64,000 nt of DNA from Tubiluchus corallicola (taxonomy: Eukaryota > Priapulida > Priapulimorpha > Priapulimorphida > Tubiluchidae): the NCBI GenBank assembly GCA_030141605.1, contig JAQGDQ010000406.1, positions 58,464-122,463 on the forward strand. Reading direction: 5' to 3'. The notes beneath the pieces are model-generated. The model ran no database searches. It was not told the origin of the DNA and saw nothing but the letters and a program-made list of their open reading frames with translations. Within the stretch, counting starts at the first letter, position 1. Each line of letters begins with the position of its first letter. Below are positions 36,506-47,290 of the stretch, one piece after another. The translations under genes were made by a program, and so were the position numbers.

Positions 36506-37165
36506 TGAACTAAACAGAGGAACTTTGGAAACTTAATTTGTAAAAATTTATGTTTCATAAAAACAAAGTAATGTATTATAGCCACGTTGTTGTCATTTAA
36601 TTTGCTTTGATAACCTAGTGTGTTGAACCATCCAACTAGTTGAAAATGCACTGTTAGAAAATGCAGTATGCTACTTTCATTCACAGACACTAGACAGAGG
36701 AACTTTCCGTTTAAATAAAAATTGAGGCTAGTAACTTCAAATGTCAACCTAAGATTTAATTTGTAAATATTTATGTTTCATAAAAACAAAGTAAAGTATT
36801 ATAGCCACGTTGTTGTCATCTAAATTTGCCTTGATAACCTAGTGTGTTGAACTGTCCAACTAGTTGAAAATGTACTCTTAGGAAATGTAGTATGCTACTT
36901 TCATTCACAGACACTAAACGAAGGGACTTTGGAGACTTAAAATCCATTTAAATAAAAATTGAGGCTAATGACTTCAAATGTCAACCTAAGATTTAGTTTG
37001 TGAATATTTATGTTTCATAAAAGAAAACTAAGTATTAGAGCCTCGTTGTTCGTCATCTAAATTTGTTTTGATAACCTAGTGTGTTGAACCGTCCAACTGG
37101 CTGAAAATGTAGTCTCAGGAAATGCAGTATGTTACTTTCATTCACAGACACTACACAATTCTCAC
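36506..37165. repeat. Tandem array of 223-236-bp units directly upstream of the MEP-1-like exon
   Basis: Two full units and a partial one, marked by CATTCACAGACACTA at about 36680, 36903 and 37139. Each has TTTATGTTTCATAAAA, GCCACGTTGTTGTCATC and GATAACCTAGTGTGTTGAAC. The third copy runs into the polypyrimidine tract of the acceptor at 37185. The copies differ by small indels and about 8-10% substitutions. Confidence 0.9.
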
Positions 37166-37208
37166 TGTTTTGTTGTTCTTGCAGGTATCAACTGTATTTC
37201 TACAAGCA

Positions 37209-39743
37209 ATGGCTGATGTTTTGCTGATGACTAATGATGCCATGCAGAAGGATGACCCTCGAAACGTGACAGCCAGCGAATTCAATAATCACGTAAATGC
37301 CAGTAGCCCAAGTAGCTGTGAAGGCACGAACATTAGTGAATGTGATATTAGAGCAGTAGAGAAAAATGGAGAAAGTAGTCCTTCAGTGAAAGTAAATGGG
37401 GTAGTGGAAGAGATGGATTCAGAAGCAGCAGATACATCATCACCGTTGGATGGTCAGCCCAAGGCAAAATCTAGCGAAAATCCTGAAGAAGATGGTAATA
37501 CTGAGGCAATGGAAGTAGAAATTTCAAAATCGTTAAGTAATGTTCGTGATATTGAGAATGAAGAGAATGTAGATCCAGCTAAGAAAAATGTCACTGAGCG
37601 AGTTGAAGGTACCATAAAACAGAGAGAGAATGAACTTGGAGAATCCTGTAATGCATCTGCTCTCAGCACAGATGAATGCCAACTAGAGCTCAATAATGAA
37701 GATTTAATAAAATCTTCGGCAAGGTCCAACGAGACTGCGAAAGGCAATGATGACAAAACAAACGAAATTCAGAAAATGGGGAAACCAAGCAACACTCAGT
37801 CGATCAATTTGAATAAGTCTATAGAAACTAATCTTACACATATAGAAGAAAGCACAAATAATGAGTCAGACTTAGTAGTCAATAAGAATAGCTCCATTAA
37901 GCCACTTGATTTTGATAAATGTAGTGAAACTACTGAAATACAATCTAGCAATGGTAAGCCGATTGTCCTTGTTAGTAGCGAGTGTTCCATTGCTGTAAAG
38001 CAATGCAGCATGTCAGTATCTCAGGCATTAGTGAAAAATGATAAGCCAGAATCAGTAAACAAAACTGTAACTGCTGCTTCAAGAACAGTGTTAGCTCCTA
38101 AAGTTACTCAGCCATCTGTGGAACCAAGGAAGATACCAAGATATGGTGCATTTAATCAGTTTGTTTTTGACATTGGGCTTGATTTGGTAACTGAACGTGT
38201 GTATAGAGATGGTCAGTTACAGACTGAAAAAAACCTTGAAGAAAATCCTAGTGACCAAATGCAAGATCGATTGAGTCGTATTAACAAAAGCCTGAAGAAA
38301 TATCAAAAGAAGAATGAACAGTTTCATTTTAAGCATAAAACCTGCCAAGGTTGTACCTTTCAGACTGAGTCCAATTTTGTTCTAGAGCTTCATCAAATGT
38401 TTCCTCATTTTGAAAACCATTCCGACATTTTTTTTCGATGTGCCAAGTGTGATTTTAAAACTCGCCAAAATCATAAAGCAGACTTTGCATTTCATATGGA
38501 AGCACAACATGCATCCAGAGCTCGCTTTGAACGGAAACGATCATTTTTTGAATGCAACTTATGCCATTATGAAGATAACAACAAAATTAAAGTTGCGAAA
38601 CATAGAGAGAAGTGTGCTAGAAGCTTTAAACTGGCTCGCAATTTGCTCCCAGTGCCTGGGCATGAGATGCCTCATCCAATTCCATCACCTGCTTCAATTG
38701 CTAGGAGTGAGATGCGTAGTAATGCAACATTAACTGTGAGAACTGCTTCAAATTTTGGTTATCGTCAAATAATGCCATCTTATCAAGTGAATACAGGTGG
38801 CAGACCTAGTTACATATCTGTGCAACAGGCTTCGAAAATGCAACCTCCAGGATATTTAAATTCTAGGATTATTTACAGCCAAGGAGGAAACGTTCTACAG
38901 GCAAGATCGCAACTTTATCAGCCTCGTATAATACCGCAGAGAACAATTCAAGTTGGTAACAGAGCACCAACTATTACAACATCTCGAGTGCCTGCTCCAG
39001 CTATTCGGCCTCGAGTTCCTATTGCTCCTGACAAATCCTTGTCAACATTTGTTGTGTGCGAAATTTGTGATGGCTATATAAAAGATCTAGAAAGTTTGCA
39101 GCGACATATTCTGTGGATACACCATGTTGAAGTTCCAAATGTCAAGCAAACTCCTCCTTTAAAATGTTCTCACTGCTCTTCTCGCTTCTTCACTATTAAA
39201 GGTTTAGAACGTCATTTTCAAAAAACTCATAAGACTAAAGGCATTGTAATGAGTTCTGCCACACAGAACATTCAAGCACAGCCTAATACTGTTGTAACTG
39301 CTACATCAGCACGTGTAGTTTCGGCAACTAATTCGACGGCTGTTGCATCATCAGTTCCCGTGCCAGTTGCGCTGTTTCAAAACATTAGTAATATGTCAGC
39401 ACATGCTCCGCCAGTGGTTGCTACATCTTCTCAGCCACGGGTGCCAGTGATTCCAAATAGTGCGACAGTTGTTCGCAATCGTGCGCCCTCACCTGTATAT
39501 AGATGCATTTCCTGTAAGCGTAGTTTCTACAGTCATCTTTTCTGGTTGAAGCATATTAAGGAGAAGCACATGCCTTCATGTTCAGTAAAACTTTGTGGAA
39601 GAGTAGAGCAGTGTAATAAGTGTAAAGCTCGATGTGAATTGGAAAAGATTAACATCAACCTGGACTTTCCTCTACCTGAAGAAGGGGAGCCTGTCATTGA
39701 TATAGAAGCTGATGATGATAAAGAATTAATAGTATTAGAATAG
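37209..39743 (+). CDS. mep-1: MEP-1-like multi-zinc-finger chromatin protein
   Basis: The 844-codon frame lies in a single large exon. A good acceptor (TTTTGTTGTTCTTGCAG, ending 37184) precedes it, and the first ATG after it is at 37209 (MADVLLMTNDAMQ). An upstream in-frame ATG (37122) lies in the intron and is ignored. Residues ~1-300 are polar and probably disordered. A conserved LDLVTERVYRDGQLQTEK block near 330-345 and a helical stretch precede the fingers: CQGC...H (~378), CAKC...H (~411), CNLC...H...C (~448), CEICDGYIKDLESLQRH (~617), CSHC...LERHFQKTH (~652), CISCKRSF...H (~764). The two-finger unit with CDGYIKDLE, and the order of the others, match MEP-1 of nematodes and flies, a partner of Mi-2 in nuclear gene repression. 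The C-terminus has VIDIEADDD and IVLE, which look like SUMO-interacting motifs (inference). A noncoding exon should lie upstream. Confidence 0.85.
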   Translation: MADVLLMTNDAMQKDDPRNVTASEFNNHVNASSPSSCEGTNISECDIRAVEKNGESSPSVKVNGVVEEMDSEAADTSSPLDGQPKAKSSENPEEDGNTEAMEVEISKSLSNVRDIENEENVDPAKKNVTERVEGTIKQRENELGESCNASALSTDECQLELNNEDLIKSSARSNETAKGNDDKTNEIQKMGKPSNTQSINLNKSIETNLTHIEESTNNESDLVVNKNSSIKPLDFDKCSETTEIQSSNGKPIVLVSSECSIAVKQCSMSVSQALVKNDKPESVNKTVTAASRTVLAPKVTQPSVEPRKIPRYGAFNQFVFDIGLDLVTERVYRDGQLQTEKNLEENPSDQMQDRLSRINKSLKKYQKKNEQFHFKHKTCQGCTFQTESNFVLELHQMFPHFENHSDIFFRCAKCDFKTRQNHKADFAFHMEAQHASRARFERKRSFFECNLCHYEDNNKIKVAKHREKCARSFKLARNLLPVPGHEMPHPIPSPASIARSEMRSNATLTVRTASNFGYRQIMPSYQVNTGGRPSYISVQQASKMQPPGYLNSRIIYSQGGNVLQARSQLYQPRIIPQRTIQVGNRAPTITTSRVPAPAIRPRVPIAPDKSLSTFVVCEICDGYIKDLESLQRHILWIHHVEVPNVKQTPPLKCSHCSSRFFTIKGLERHFQKTHKTKGIVMSSATQNIQAQPNTVVTATSARVVSATNSTAVASSVPVPVALFQNISNMSAHAPPVVATSSQPRVPVIPNSATVVRNRAPSPVYRCISCKRSFYSHLFWLKHIKEKHMPSCSVKLCGRVEQCNKCKARCELEKININLDFPLPEEGEPVIDIEADDDKELIVLE

Positions 39744-40775
39744 GCAGACTACAAATAATTGTGATTTATAATTTGAAACTGCGCAATATAAATTGGTTTT
39801 GTAATTGTACATTTTGTGAGTTGGGCTACATTATACATTGAATATCAGTGTTACACTGTAATAACTATCATTTTACAGGACTTTTGCATTGTGCACATCA
39901 ATCTAGCAGTTCTTTGCTAAGCTTTCCATCCTTCCCATCAATCAGATCATAATGTAACAGTTTTACTGGCTGTGGCACAGCTTGACTTGGTTCCCATTTT
40001 TGTATTTATTACCTAATTTTGCAATCAGATTTGATGCTGAACAAAGATCTTTGCTGTTGTTCCCACTAGATTAGAAAAGGATTAATTTATTTAAAGCTTT
40101 ACTGTAGTTTTACCAACTGCATATACTTAAGTTCTGATCAGCTGCTTAAATTTGAAAAACATTAAAGACCATATGGCCAATTAAAACAGGCATATGTGCC
40201 AACGTTGTTACTGAATTGCGTAAAATAAGTAAATCTTTTGCATTCAGTCCTTGGCACTCCATTTATTATTAATCTATTAATTAGTATTTTCTACGAAAAT
40301 TGTCAGCAGACACGTTTATTATTTGGAATACAAACATGTGGTGTGACTACATACAATCTATAGTAAAATGATAAATTGAAATCGAAGTTAAATTAAAATT
40401 TTGCTAATGCATGAGTAAAAATTTTCATTGGCTCAAAAAATTTTATTCATGTTATGTTAGTAAAATTATTAAAAGATCGTTTAATGTGAATGACACAACA
40501 GAAGGCACTGAGCAATATTATCTGTAGCACTTGACGAATTCTATATTGTATGTTGCAACATGCCATTTCTTTTTCCTTGTGTTATGTGTTCCTACTGCTT
40601 AGATTTACAGACTGTATTTGTATGTACATTTAAGATATTTTTGTACATAATGCGTGTAATTTATGTGCTTTTGTTTAAGCTAACTGCTATATTTAATTAC
40701 TACTTGTTCTGTGACCTCTGCATTATAGGCTTGTAAAGTTTACACCTTCTAGGAATAATAAATGAATAATATTAA
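39744..40775 (+). other. Probable 3' UTR of the MEP-1-like gene
   Basis: AT-rich sequence after the stop codon. An AATAAA hexamer in GGAATAATAAATGAA near 40754-40765 is a plausible poly(A) signal. There is no convincing earlier hexamer with a downstream GT-rich element. Confidence 0.45.
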
Positions 40776-40779
40776 GCGG

Positions 40780-42685
40780 TGCAAAAAATATGCCAGAGTT
40801 TTGACCACGATATTACTATAGTAAATAACAGAAATGCTTAAAAATTACTGCACGTATGATATAGATACTTATTTATAAACATGAAAAATTTAAACAAGAC
40901 AAAAATTAATGCTGCAAGTGCTTTTTGTCCACCATTTTCACTGGCAAATTAGGGGAAGGCATTTCTTCCAACAGCTGACAGAACTTCTCACCTTTTTTTG
41001 GGTATTCTGTCCCAGCACACAATAATTTTTGCCTTTAGTTCTTCTGCATCAAACGGCTCGTGCAAAAGTTTTTCTTTAAAGGAATTTGAGATGCAGTAAT
41101 CCAGAGAATTAAACCCATTTTTTCTTGATAAATCTTAATCAGTTCTTTATTTTCTGTGGTGAAGATCGTGATGTAAACTAGGTGATTTCTTTATTTTGCT
41201 GTGCAATGTCTTTAGGTGATAGAAAAAAGGAAAGGCAAAAATTGTTAAATGCAATTTTTAAGTTTATGTAATTTAATAACACCATTGCTAAAGAATAGGT
41301 AAGCACAGTTTACAACAAGAAAAATAAGTAAATACAAAATATCACTAACAGTATCACAGTGCAGTTTTTCCCGCTTTCCTGCATAATTGGTTCCTAGTAC
41401 TGATGTGCTACTTGTGATATTTTTTGTGTTTTCTCCTAATCTAATTAGAAAATCCAAAGCAGTTGATAGTTTGTGATTTTTTTCCTGTTTACACATGAAG
41501 ATAATGCACACTAGTGTACAAGCTAGCATTTTGTTACTTTATTGTGAGACTTGTAAATTGTCCAAATCATTTTATATGATATTCATTTGGCAGTAAGAAT
41601 TTTTTTGTGGATAGTTTATCAAACTGATAAAAATAATTATTTTATTTTCACATATATACATTATTACAGTTACTGTCATTGCATCAGAATCGCTAGATTC
41701 ATTTATATACAATTGTTGTGCAATTGTGCTGTCCTTATAGGGCTGCCTCACACAAGAGAAAAGGTTTAAAATTTTGTGTGTCATCTTTTAAAATATGAAT
41801 ACTTGCGTGTTCAGGTAATTTACACAGTATACTGCAATACAGAACTGACTGCTCTTTCTGTCTATCAAACCCGTCACCCCTCTGTTTTCTATTTTTGTTT
41901 GGCACTGCTATACTGAAGATAAAGAGCTTAACCTAACGGGGTGTATGTACATTTTAGATTGTTTGCCTCATAAGCATTGAAAGATTATTTTTTGTAAGTA
42001 ACTGCGGATGACATCACTTTTTTGTGTATCAGAAAAAAATCAAACAGAAAATATGACTTGCAAATTTTTTTCGTAGTTCCAATAGTTATAAAATACATGT
42101 ACAGTAGTATTTATTTATAGCGTCGCTCACATTAATTTTTTCCGATTTTTTCTCAGTTACCATTTGACTAGCTTCAGTTAAGGCACCTGCACCTGCAATA
42201 ACAAAAATCACCCTGTTTTAATTTAGGGTTCCGGACTATCTCATCAAGCTTATCAATTTGCTACCCAAGGAACTGAGATTTTGGGGAAATATTATTAGCT
42301 ACAGTCTGTGTTTTTATTGTAATAATTATAGTTAATGATGTAGTGACAGTGATCTAGTAAATTGTCATTTATTTATTTATAAACACCTGTTGTATAGATG
42401 AGAGCAGATAGCTTTGCTTTGGCTATACTAAAATAGTACTGTATATTTCATTGTGTATATGCAAATATTTAATCAAATTAAAAAGTGACATTTATAAAAC
42501 ATCTGTTCCATCTTGTTATATATATTTTTACTGCAGTACGCTTGTCTTGACGGAACTGTTATTGGAGGAATGGCCTACCCATCTGTGTAAAATAAGATTT
42601 CTGACGGTCGTAATTTCGGGGTAAAAATCTGTTCGAAAGATCGGAAACTTGATTATTTTCATCTATTTCGGAGGTTTTTGGATAA
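40780..42685. other. AT-rich intergenic DNA with one protein-like stretch
   Basis: On the minus strand, about 41160-40920 reads ENKELIKIYQEKMGL, then, after a stop, LLCAGTEYPKKGEKFCQLLE and MPSPNLPVKMVDK. This is a decayed coding sequence of unknown family (transposon or pseudogene). No other feature is supported. Confidence 0.4.
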
Positions 42686-42689
42686 TTGC

Positions 42690-42800
42690 AGAAGATTCGA
42701 GGTTACAGCTCCGACGACGGCACCATTTTCGGCGATCCGCATATCACACGAAATGTCTCGATCTAGTATCGTCTAATTAATTTGGTTTATTTTTCGAATC
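42690..42800. repeat. Short copy 3 of the long dispersed repeat
   Basis: AGATTCGAGGTTACAGCTCC, ...GGCGATCCGCATATCACACG and ATGTCTCGATCTAGTATCGT match 1156-1260. TTTGGTTTATTTTTCGAATCG then closes the match. It lacks the GC-rich block and the minisatellite. Confidence 0.8.
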
Positions 42801-43149
42801 GAAACGAAAGCAAAAGAATGAACAACTTTAACAGAAAATAGCATTTTATGTTGCATGATGATTTGTGCTACATTTTATTAAAGTGTAAGAATAGAAAAAA
42901 AAATACTTTTGGCGAACGAAGCTAGCAAATATAAGTGGTTACTAACAAAGTGATTATTATTAAGCTAAACATATAAAACTAAACGTACTTACAACAAACA
43001 ATCATAATTTAGTTTTGTGCAGAATACTAAATCGTGTTTACACAACCTGTAAAAAAATATGCCGAGAAAAACATCCCTGTAAGTAAAATATTAAAAGTAA
43101 ATTTGACATTTAAAATAAGTAAAAAATTCCCTGTAAGTAAAAAATCAAT

Positions 43150-44515
43150 AAAAATTAACTCGACATTTAAAATAAGGCCTAACTAAAAATAGGTAAATGT
43201 GAATGGCGCAGAATATACAGGTAAACACTGCAGGCAAAAATTTAGCAGAACATTATACATGGTTAATTAACAATGCTAATAATCCAAAATTTCATATTAT
43301 AATAAACAAACACAAAATTGAAGAAATAGACAACATCAAATACTTGGGCCTACTCATTGATAACAAATTAACATGGGAAACACATAACATACAAATTAAG
43401 TCGAATTACCAGAATAATTTCAAAACTAAGGCTATACGTTGACCAATATATTGTGAAACTTATATATAATTCATTAATTTTCTCTTATTTACAATATTCC
43501 ATCTTAACATGGGGCACGGCTTTTGCATCAATTCAAAAATTAATACGGACACAACAAAACAAAATAGTAAAATTAATAACTTTTGCTTCCAAATATGATC
43601 ATGCTACATCATTGTTCATAAAATTACACATTTTAAAGGTAAGAGCAGGAGATATTTATAATTTTGAGTTGTTTAAATTGATGTATAAATTCAATGCTGG
43701 TTTATTACCAGAACTTTTTAGTGAATATTTCACTAATGTTTTTGATATACATTCCTACTTCACAAGAGCTGCTTCTAATGAACAGTATTTTGTAGAGAGA
43801 TTTTTACCCGACATGGTTTCAATAGCTTAAAATCACTAGGAGTTAAATTATGGAATTCGCTGCCAAAGGATATCTTTGAAGGTAGCTTATTTTCTGCTTC
43901 CAAAAAATACACAAAAATCTTACTAAATGGATATACTTGTAGTACATAACTTGTAAGACTAATAAGCAAGATAGCAAGTTCTTTTTTTCTTTTCTTTATT
44001 CTCCTCATCTCCTAAGTAATTGTTGCTCTTTCTCATACTTACTTTTTCTCATAAATTTTTCTATATTACACTTTTTTGATGCTTATTTTTTCTTTCCATA
44101 CTCGCAGTTTTTAACTTTACTCACTGACCTTGGTCAAATTCCCCTGTTAATAAGATTCCATTTGAAACTACTACATATAATAATCCTAGTTAATGAACAA
44201 TTGTATTGCTTTGTTTAGATTTAGGTATATAACTTTATTATTTTTTGCTTTCAGTTCTTTTTGGATAAGTTGTATCATTTATACTGTTTTTATTATTATT
44301 TTTTTCTTATTTGCTTTTGTTTTTGTTATCTGCAGCATCACCGTTAATTTTTAATATACTAATCTATTTATAAGAAAGGGCAGGAGACTAGGTGAGCCTA
44401 TGGTCCTCCCCTGCCCTGCTCCATGATTATAATTACTTTATATTTTAAAAAAATTTGATGTCAAACTAATTGGAGAAAATAAATGTTCTATGTCTATGTT
44501 ACAAAGAGAATATTT
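43150..44515 (+). mobile_element. LINE 3' part (CR1/L2-like) with complete 3' end
   Basis: IDNIKYLGLLIDNKLTWETH (43319-43378; KYLG block) is followed, after one frameshift at 43442, by an open piece 43453-43830: LIYNSLIFSYLQYSILTWGT (thumb), LIRTQQNKIVKLITFASKYD, LFKLMYKFNAGLLPELFSEY and HSYFTRAAS. It continues in another frame to VKLWNSLPKDIFEGSL (43849-43890). The 3' UTR has an inverted pair AGGGCAGGAG / CTCCCCTGCCCT (44377-44417), able to form a stem-loop, then A/T-rich tail sequence with AATAAA. It is 5'-truncated, with few breaks, so it is a younger insertion than the other CR1-like pieces. Confidence 0.85.
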
Positions 44516-44519
44516 AAAA

Positions 44520-45890
44520 GCCTCTCGCATGCTCAACTAATATGTTCAAATTTGTGAAATAAATGACTTATGACTATGACTAACACTAGAACTTCGAAAA
44601 CTGTTTTCACCATGTTTTTTAGTTCTAGATCTTGGCATATATATCATGTAAAATGTATATTTAAAATTATTATGCTGATTCCTTTCTTTTAATGAATTGT
44701 AACATATATGGCAGACATTCACCATTCAGTATTTTAAAAGTTATCAGTTGGGACAGTCTTACCCATTGTGGATTTATAATGAGCTAATGTCTGTCTATGA
44801 ACTATCTCTATAAACAAACCTAAGTAAGCGCCCTATAATGGACATATTAATTTACCCAATTTCTCGCACTAGACAAAAATAAAAAATTGATATTATCAAT
44901 GCACGATAATTTTATTATTGCTTTTCTGCAGTTTAGGTACTTTTATTATTTTTAAATACGTTCAAGAAGTTGACAAGAACATTTATTAATTTTGGTTTAA
45001 GACTTAATTTTTTGCATACACTAGAAATAATTATGTTTATTAAAATTTTGGTCAAAGAACCAGACACACCCTTTCGGGGGTGCATTTAACAATCAATCTA
45101 ATAATATTAATAATAATAATAAAAATCTGCTATTATACTCCCTAATTTTTGCTGATGCTTAACCAGAGCCAAAGAAACTCTACTTCAGCTTTATTGAAAG
45201 GAGCCAAATCATATAACTTTTGTCCGAGGCACAGAAAACATGCAAAAAGAGACAATTCGGATCAAAATCAAACATAGTCAAATCAAACGTGAATCAGTCG
45301 CGGTGCATTAGAAAATAAAGTTCAGTAAAGTTAAAATGTAGCATAGCCAAAGTGCGGCGCTGTACGCTCATTAAAAATAATAATAATATGGATTATGATT
45401 CTGGTTAGATGATTGGAACTTATTTACAGATGTAAATAATTGTTTTTCGTAGTGTAAAGACGCAGTATGGTACCTGTAAAGTACAGATTATAATTACTGA
45501 TGACCATTTGCTAAATATTATAGGTATAATTTTAATGTTATAGCTTTTTTTCTGTTCATGGGTGCCATAACTCATAAGATTCAATTTGTTTACTATGGAG
45601 TATGGGTCATTTATTGAAAATAATATTAGTACATATTACTGTACATTTAACATTCTCTACAGAATGTTTGAAAACATAAATAATAAGCTGTACAATCATC
45701 TGATAATAAATACCATATCACAAGTATTATTACGATGTAAACACGAGCAGTAGAGTGGAAAAATTTTAATGAGTGGAAAAATAGACACGTTATTAATGTT
45801 TTATCGTGAAGTGATCTCCTGAAAATTGAGATTTTTGCTACAGTTAAGGCTAAGAGGTAAACAAAGTGAAATGTAAATGCTTTAATCAAC
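44520..45890. other. AT-rich intergenic DNA with AAT microsatellite and possible LINE/SINE tail
   Basis: 45100-45123 is an AAT repeat. 45300-45390 ends GTGCGGCGCTGTACGCTCATT followed by AAAAATAATAATAAT, the style of tail seen on CR1/L2-type retroelements. No coding region is supported on the plus strand. Confidence 0.4.
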
Positions 45891-46080
45891 ACAATATATG
45901 TGCTTGCATACCAGAACTGTTCATAAGTCAGTATAGTTAAAACTACGTTTTGATGCTCAAAGTAGAATGACCCAAAAACTTGGTCAAATCTCAATTTTTC
46001 GTAATTTATAAAAACCAGCTCAAAATATATTGGAGTTTTATATTCTAGCATCAGATTATCAAGAAAGTATACAAAAAACA

Positions 46081-46190
46081 GTCTACGGCCATATCACGTT
46101 GAAAACACCGGTTCTTGTCTGATCACCGAAGTTAAGCAACACGGAGCTTGGTTAGTACTTGGATGGGTGAATACCAGGTGCTGTAGGCTT
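46081..46190 (+). pseudogene. 5S rRNA pseudogene (head of the retroposon)
   Basis: Starts GTCTACGGCCATATCACG and ends GGTGCTGTAGGCTT, both standard for animal 5S rRNA, with GATCACCGAAGTTAAGCAAC and GGTTAGTACTTGGATGGGTG in between. Length is 110 nt instead of about 119. The missing nine bases fall right after GGATGGGTGA, inside the C box of the internal promoter. It keeps the A box (AGTTAAGCA) but would bind TFIIIA less well. It is a retroposon head, not a functional rRNA gene. Confidence 0.9.
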
Positions 46191-46594
46191 GCGGGATGCC
46201 CACACTGTATCTCGACACTAGGCGGAGGAGCTGCACAAGCAGTCAACGGCTAGAGGGCGGAGGAGGTCAAGTGACCCCAACGGCCATGTGTAGAATAGTA
46301 ATCCTTCCAAATCAGGAATGGAGCCCCAAAGGCGGACCAGTGCAGCATGCTCACTGACTCCGGCAGCTCCTGCAGCCAACTTGGTGCCAAACGTATCAAT
46401 CCGCTTTCCTTTGGACTTTCCAGGGAGGAAGAGAGGGGGTTCCTGTTGTCTGGGCAACTCAGGATCCCCATACACCTTGCCCAGGCGTACGCCCTTTAGA
46501 GGCCACAGTCGACACTGCAGCTCCATCAATGTGATCAATAACTGACTCTCTTGGTGCACACTCCATTGTCTTCCGAGACAGAAGGATGCCAACA
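46081..46594 (+). mobile_element. 5S rRNA-headed retroposon (SINE3-like), 514 bp, exact 12-bp TSD
   Basis: The element starts at the first base of a 5S rRNA-like head (46081-46190) and continues with a GC-rich body of about 400 bp, clearly richer in G+C than the surrounding DNA. It is flanked by the exact direct repeat ATACAAAAAACA (46069-46080 and 46595-46606). The host is TIR element T45; the related copy at 56.5 kb has no insertion at the equivalent place. A 5S-derived head plus unrelated body and a target duplication define SINE3-class retroposons. The body is not one I recognise, and no LINE-like 3' tail or A-tail is obvious. A 139-codon minus-strand frame across the body is probably incidental. 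Confidence 0.88.
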
Positions 46595-47059
46595 ATACAA
46601 AAAACACTAAAAATTTAATTTTATAACTTCTTACCAACTTTTCTGTCTAAAAACTAGTACTGCAATTGTAAAAAGCTCCTATTTTCAAATTCTGATAGTA
46701 ACTCCTAGAAGCTGTCCTTTTGTTTCTGGTTTTTCTTTTGCCAAGCCCAGATCTTCGTCAGTAAGAGCCATGGATTTAAACATAACTTTAATGTGCTCTT
46801 GCAAATCGTGGTTGCACACGACAAAAAACAATGGCTAACTTTAACAGCGATTTTCTCAAGATTATGTAAAACTTTTCAGTGCATAGCTTGCACTTCACCT
46901 TCAACGTGGAACATTTCTAGCTTAGAAATAACATAGAGCGATGCGCTTTTTTTCAAAATGATCCTCACGAAATGGAGATTCAGGATATGTGAATAACTAG
47001 AAAAGCTTAGTTGCCGACTTATGGACGATTTTGCATGCAAGCACACATATGATCTGATT

Positions 47060-47290
47060 ATTACAATGGAAAATTATAATCAGCTTGAAATTAGATAAGC
47101 CAGTATGTCGGGAAATATTGTATAACAGCACATCCCTTTGATTATCATAAAGCACACACTCAGACAAAAAATGTTTTGTAGATTCCACTAAACCACACTC
47201 ACACAGTGGAGAATCGACACTTCCAATCTTATGAATATAGTAATTAAGTTTAGAGTAGCCCGTATATAATTGAAAAGTTTGGAGAACTGT
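47060..47290 (-). pseudogene. LINE C-terminal Cys/His block
   Basis: Reads YIHKIGSVDSPLCECGLVES and TKHFLSECVLYDNQRDVLLY. A C-x-C-x7-8-H-x4-C pattern closes the ORF2 of RNase H-bearing LINEs. Stops precede it. Confidence 0.8.

Larger units (their letters stand above)
45897..47047. mobile_element. TIR element 'T45', copy A, interrupted by the 5S retroposon
   Basis: The left end TGTGCTTGCATACCAGAACT (45899) and the right end, reversed, TGTGTGCTTGCATGCAAAAT (47047) are inverted repeats of about 35 bp that continue as CATAAGTCRG. Without the 526-bp insertion the element is about 625 bp and aligns along its length with the reverse complement of 56105-56767. Flanking TA dinucleotides fit a Tc1/mariner-type target, which is tentative. 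No transposase, so it is a MITE. Confidence 0.85.

Noticed and set aside
37122-37208. Upstream in-frame ATG giving a hydrophobic N-terminus to the MEP-1-like protein
   Set aside because: It lies before a strong acceptor (TTGCAG at 37184) and inside the tandem array, so it is intronic. A signal peptide would not suit a nuclear zinc finger protein.
46218-46637. 139-codon minus-strand frame with a signal-peptide-like start
   Set aside because: It lies across the body of the 5S-headed retroposon and into the host element; the hydrophobic start is encoded by the T45 element flank, so it is a chance fusion.
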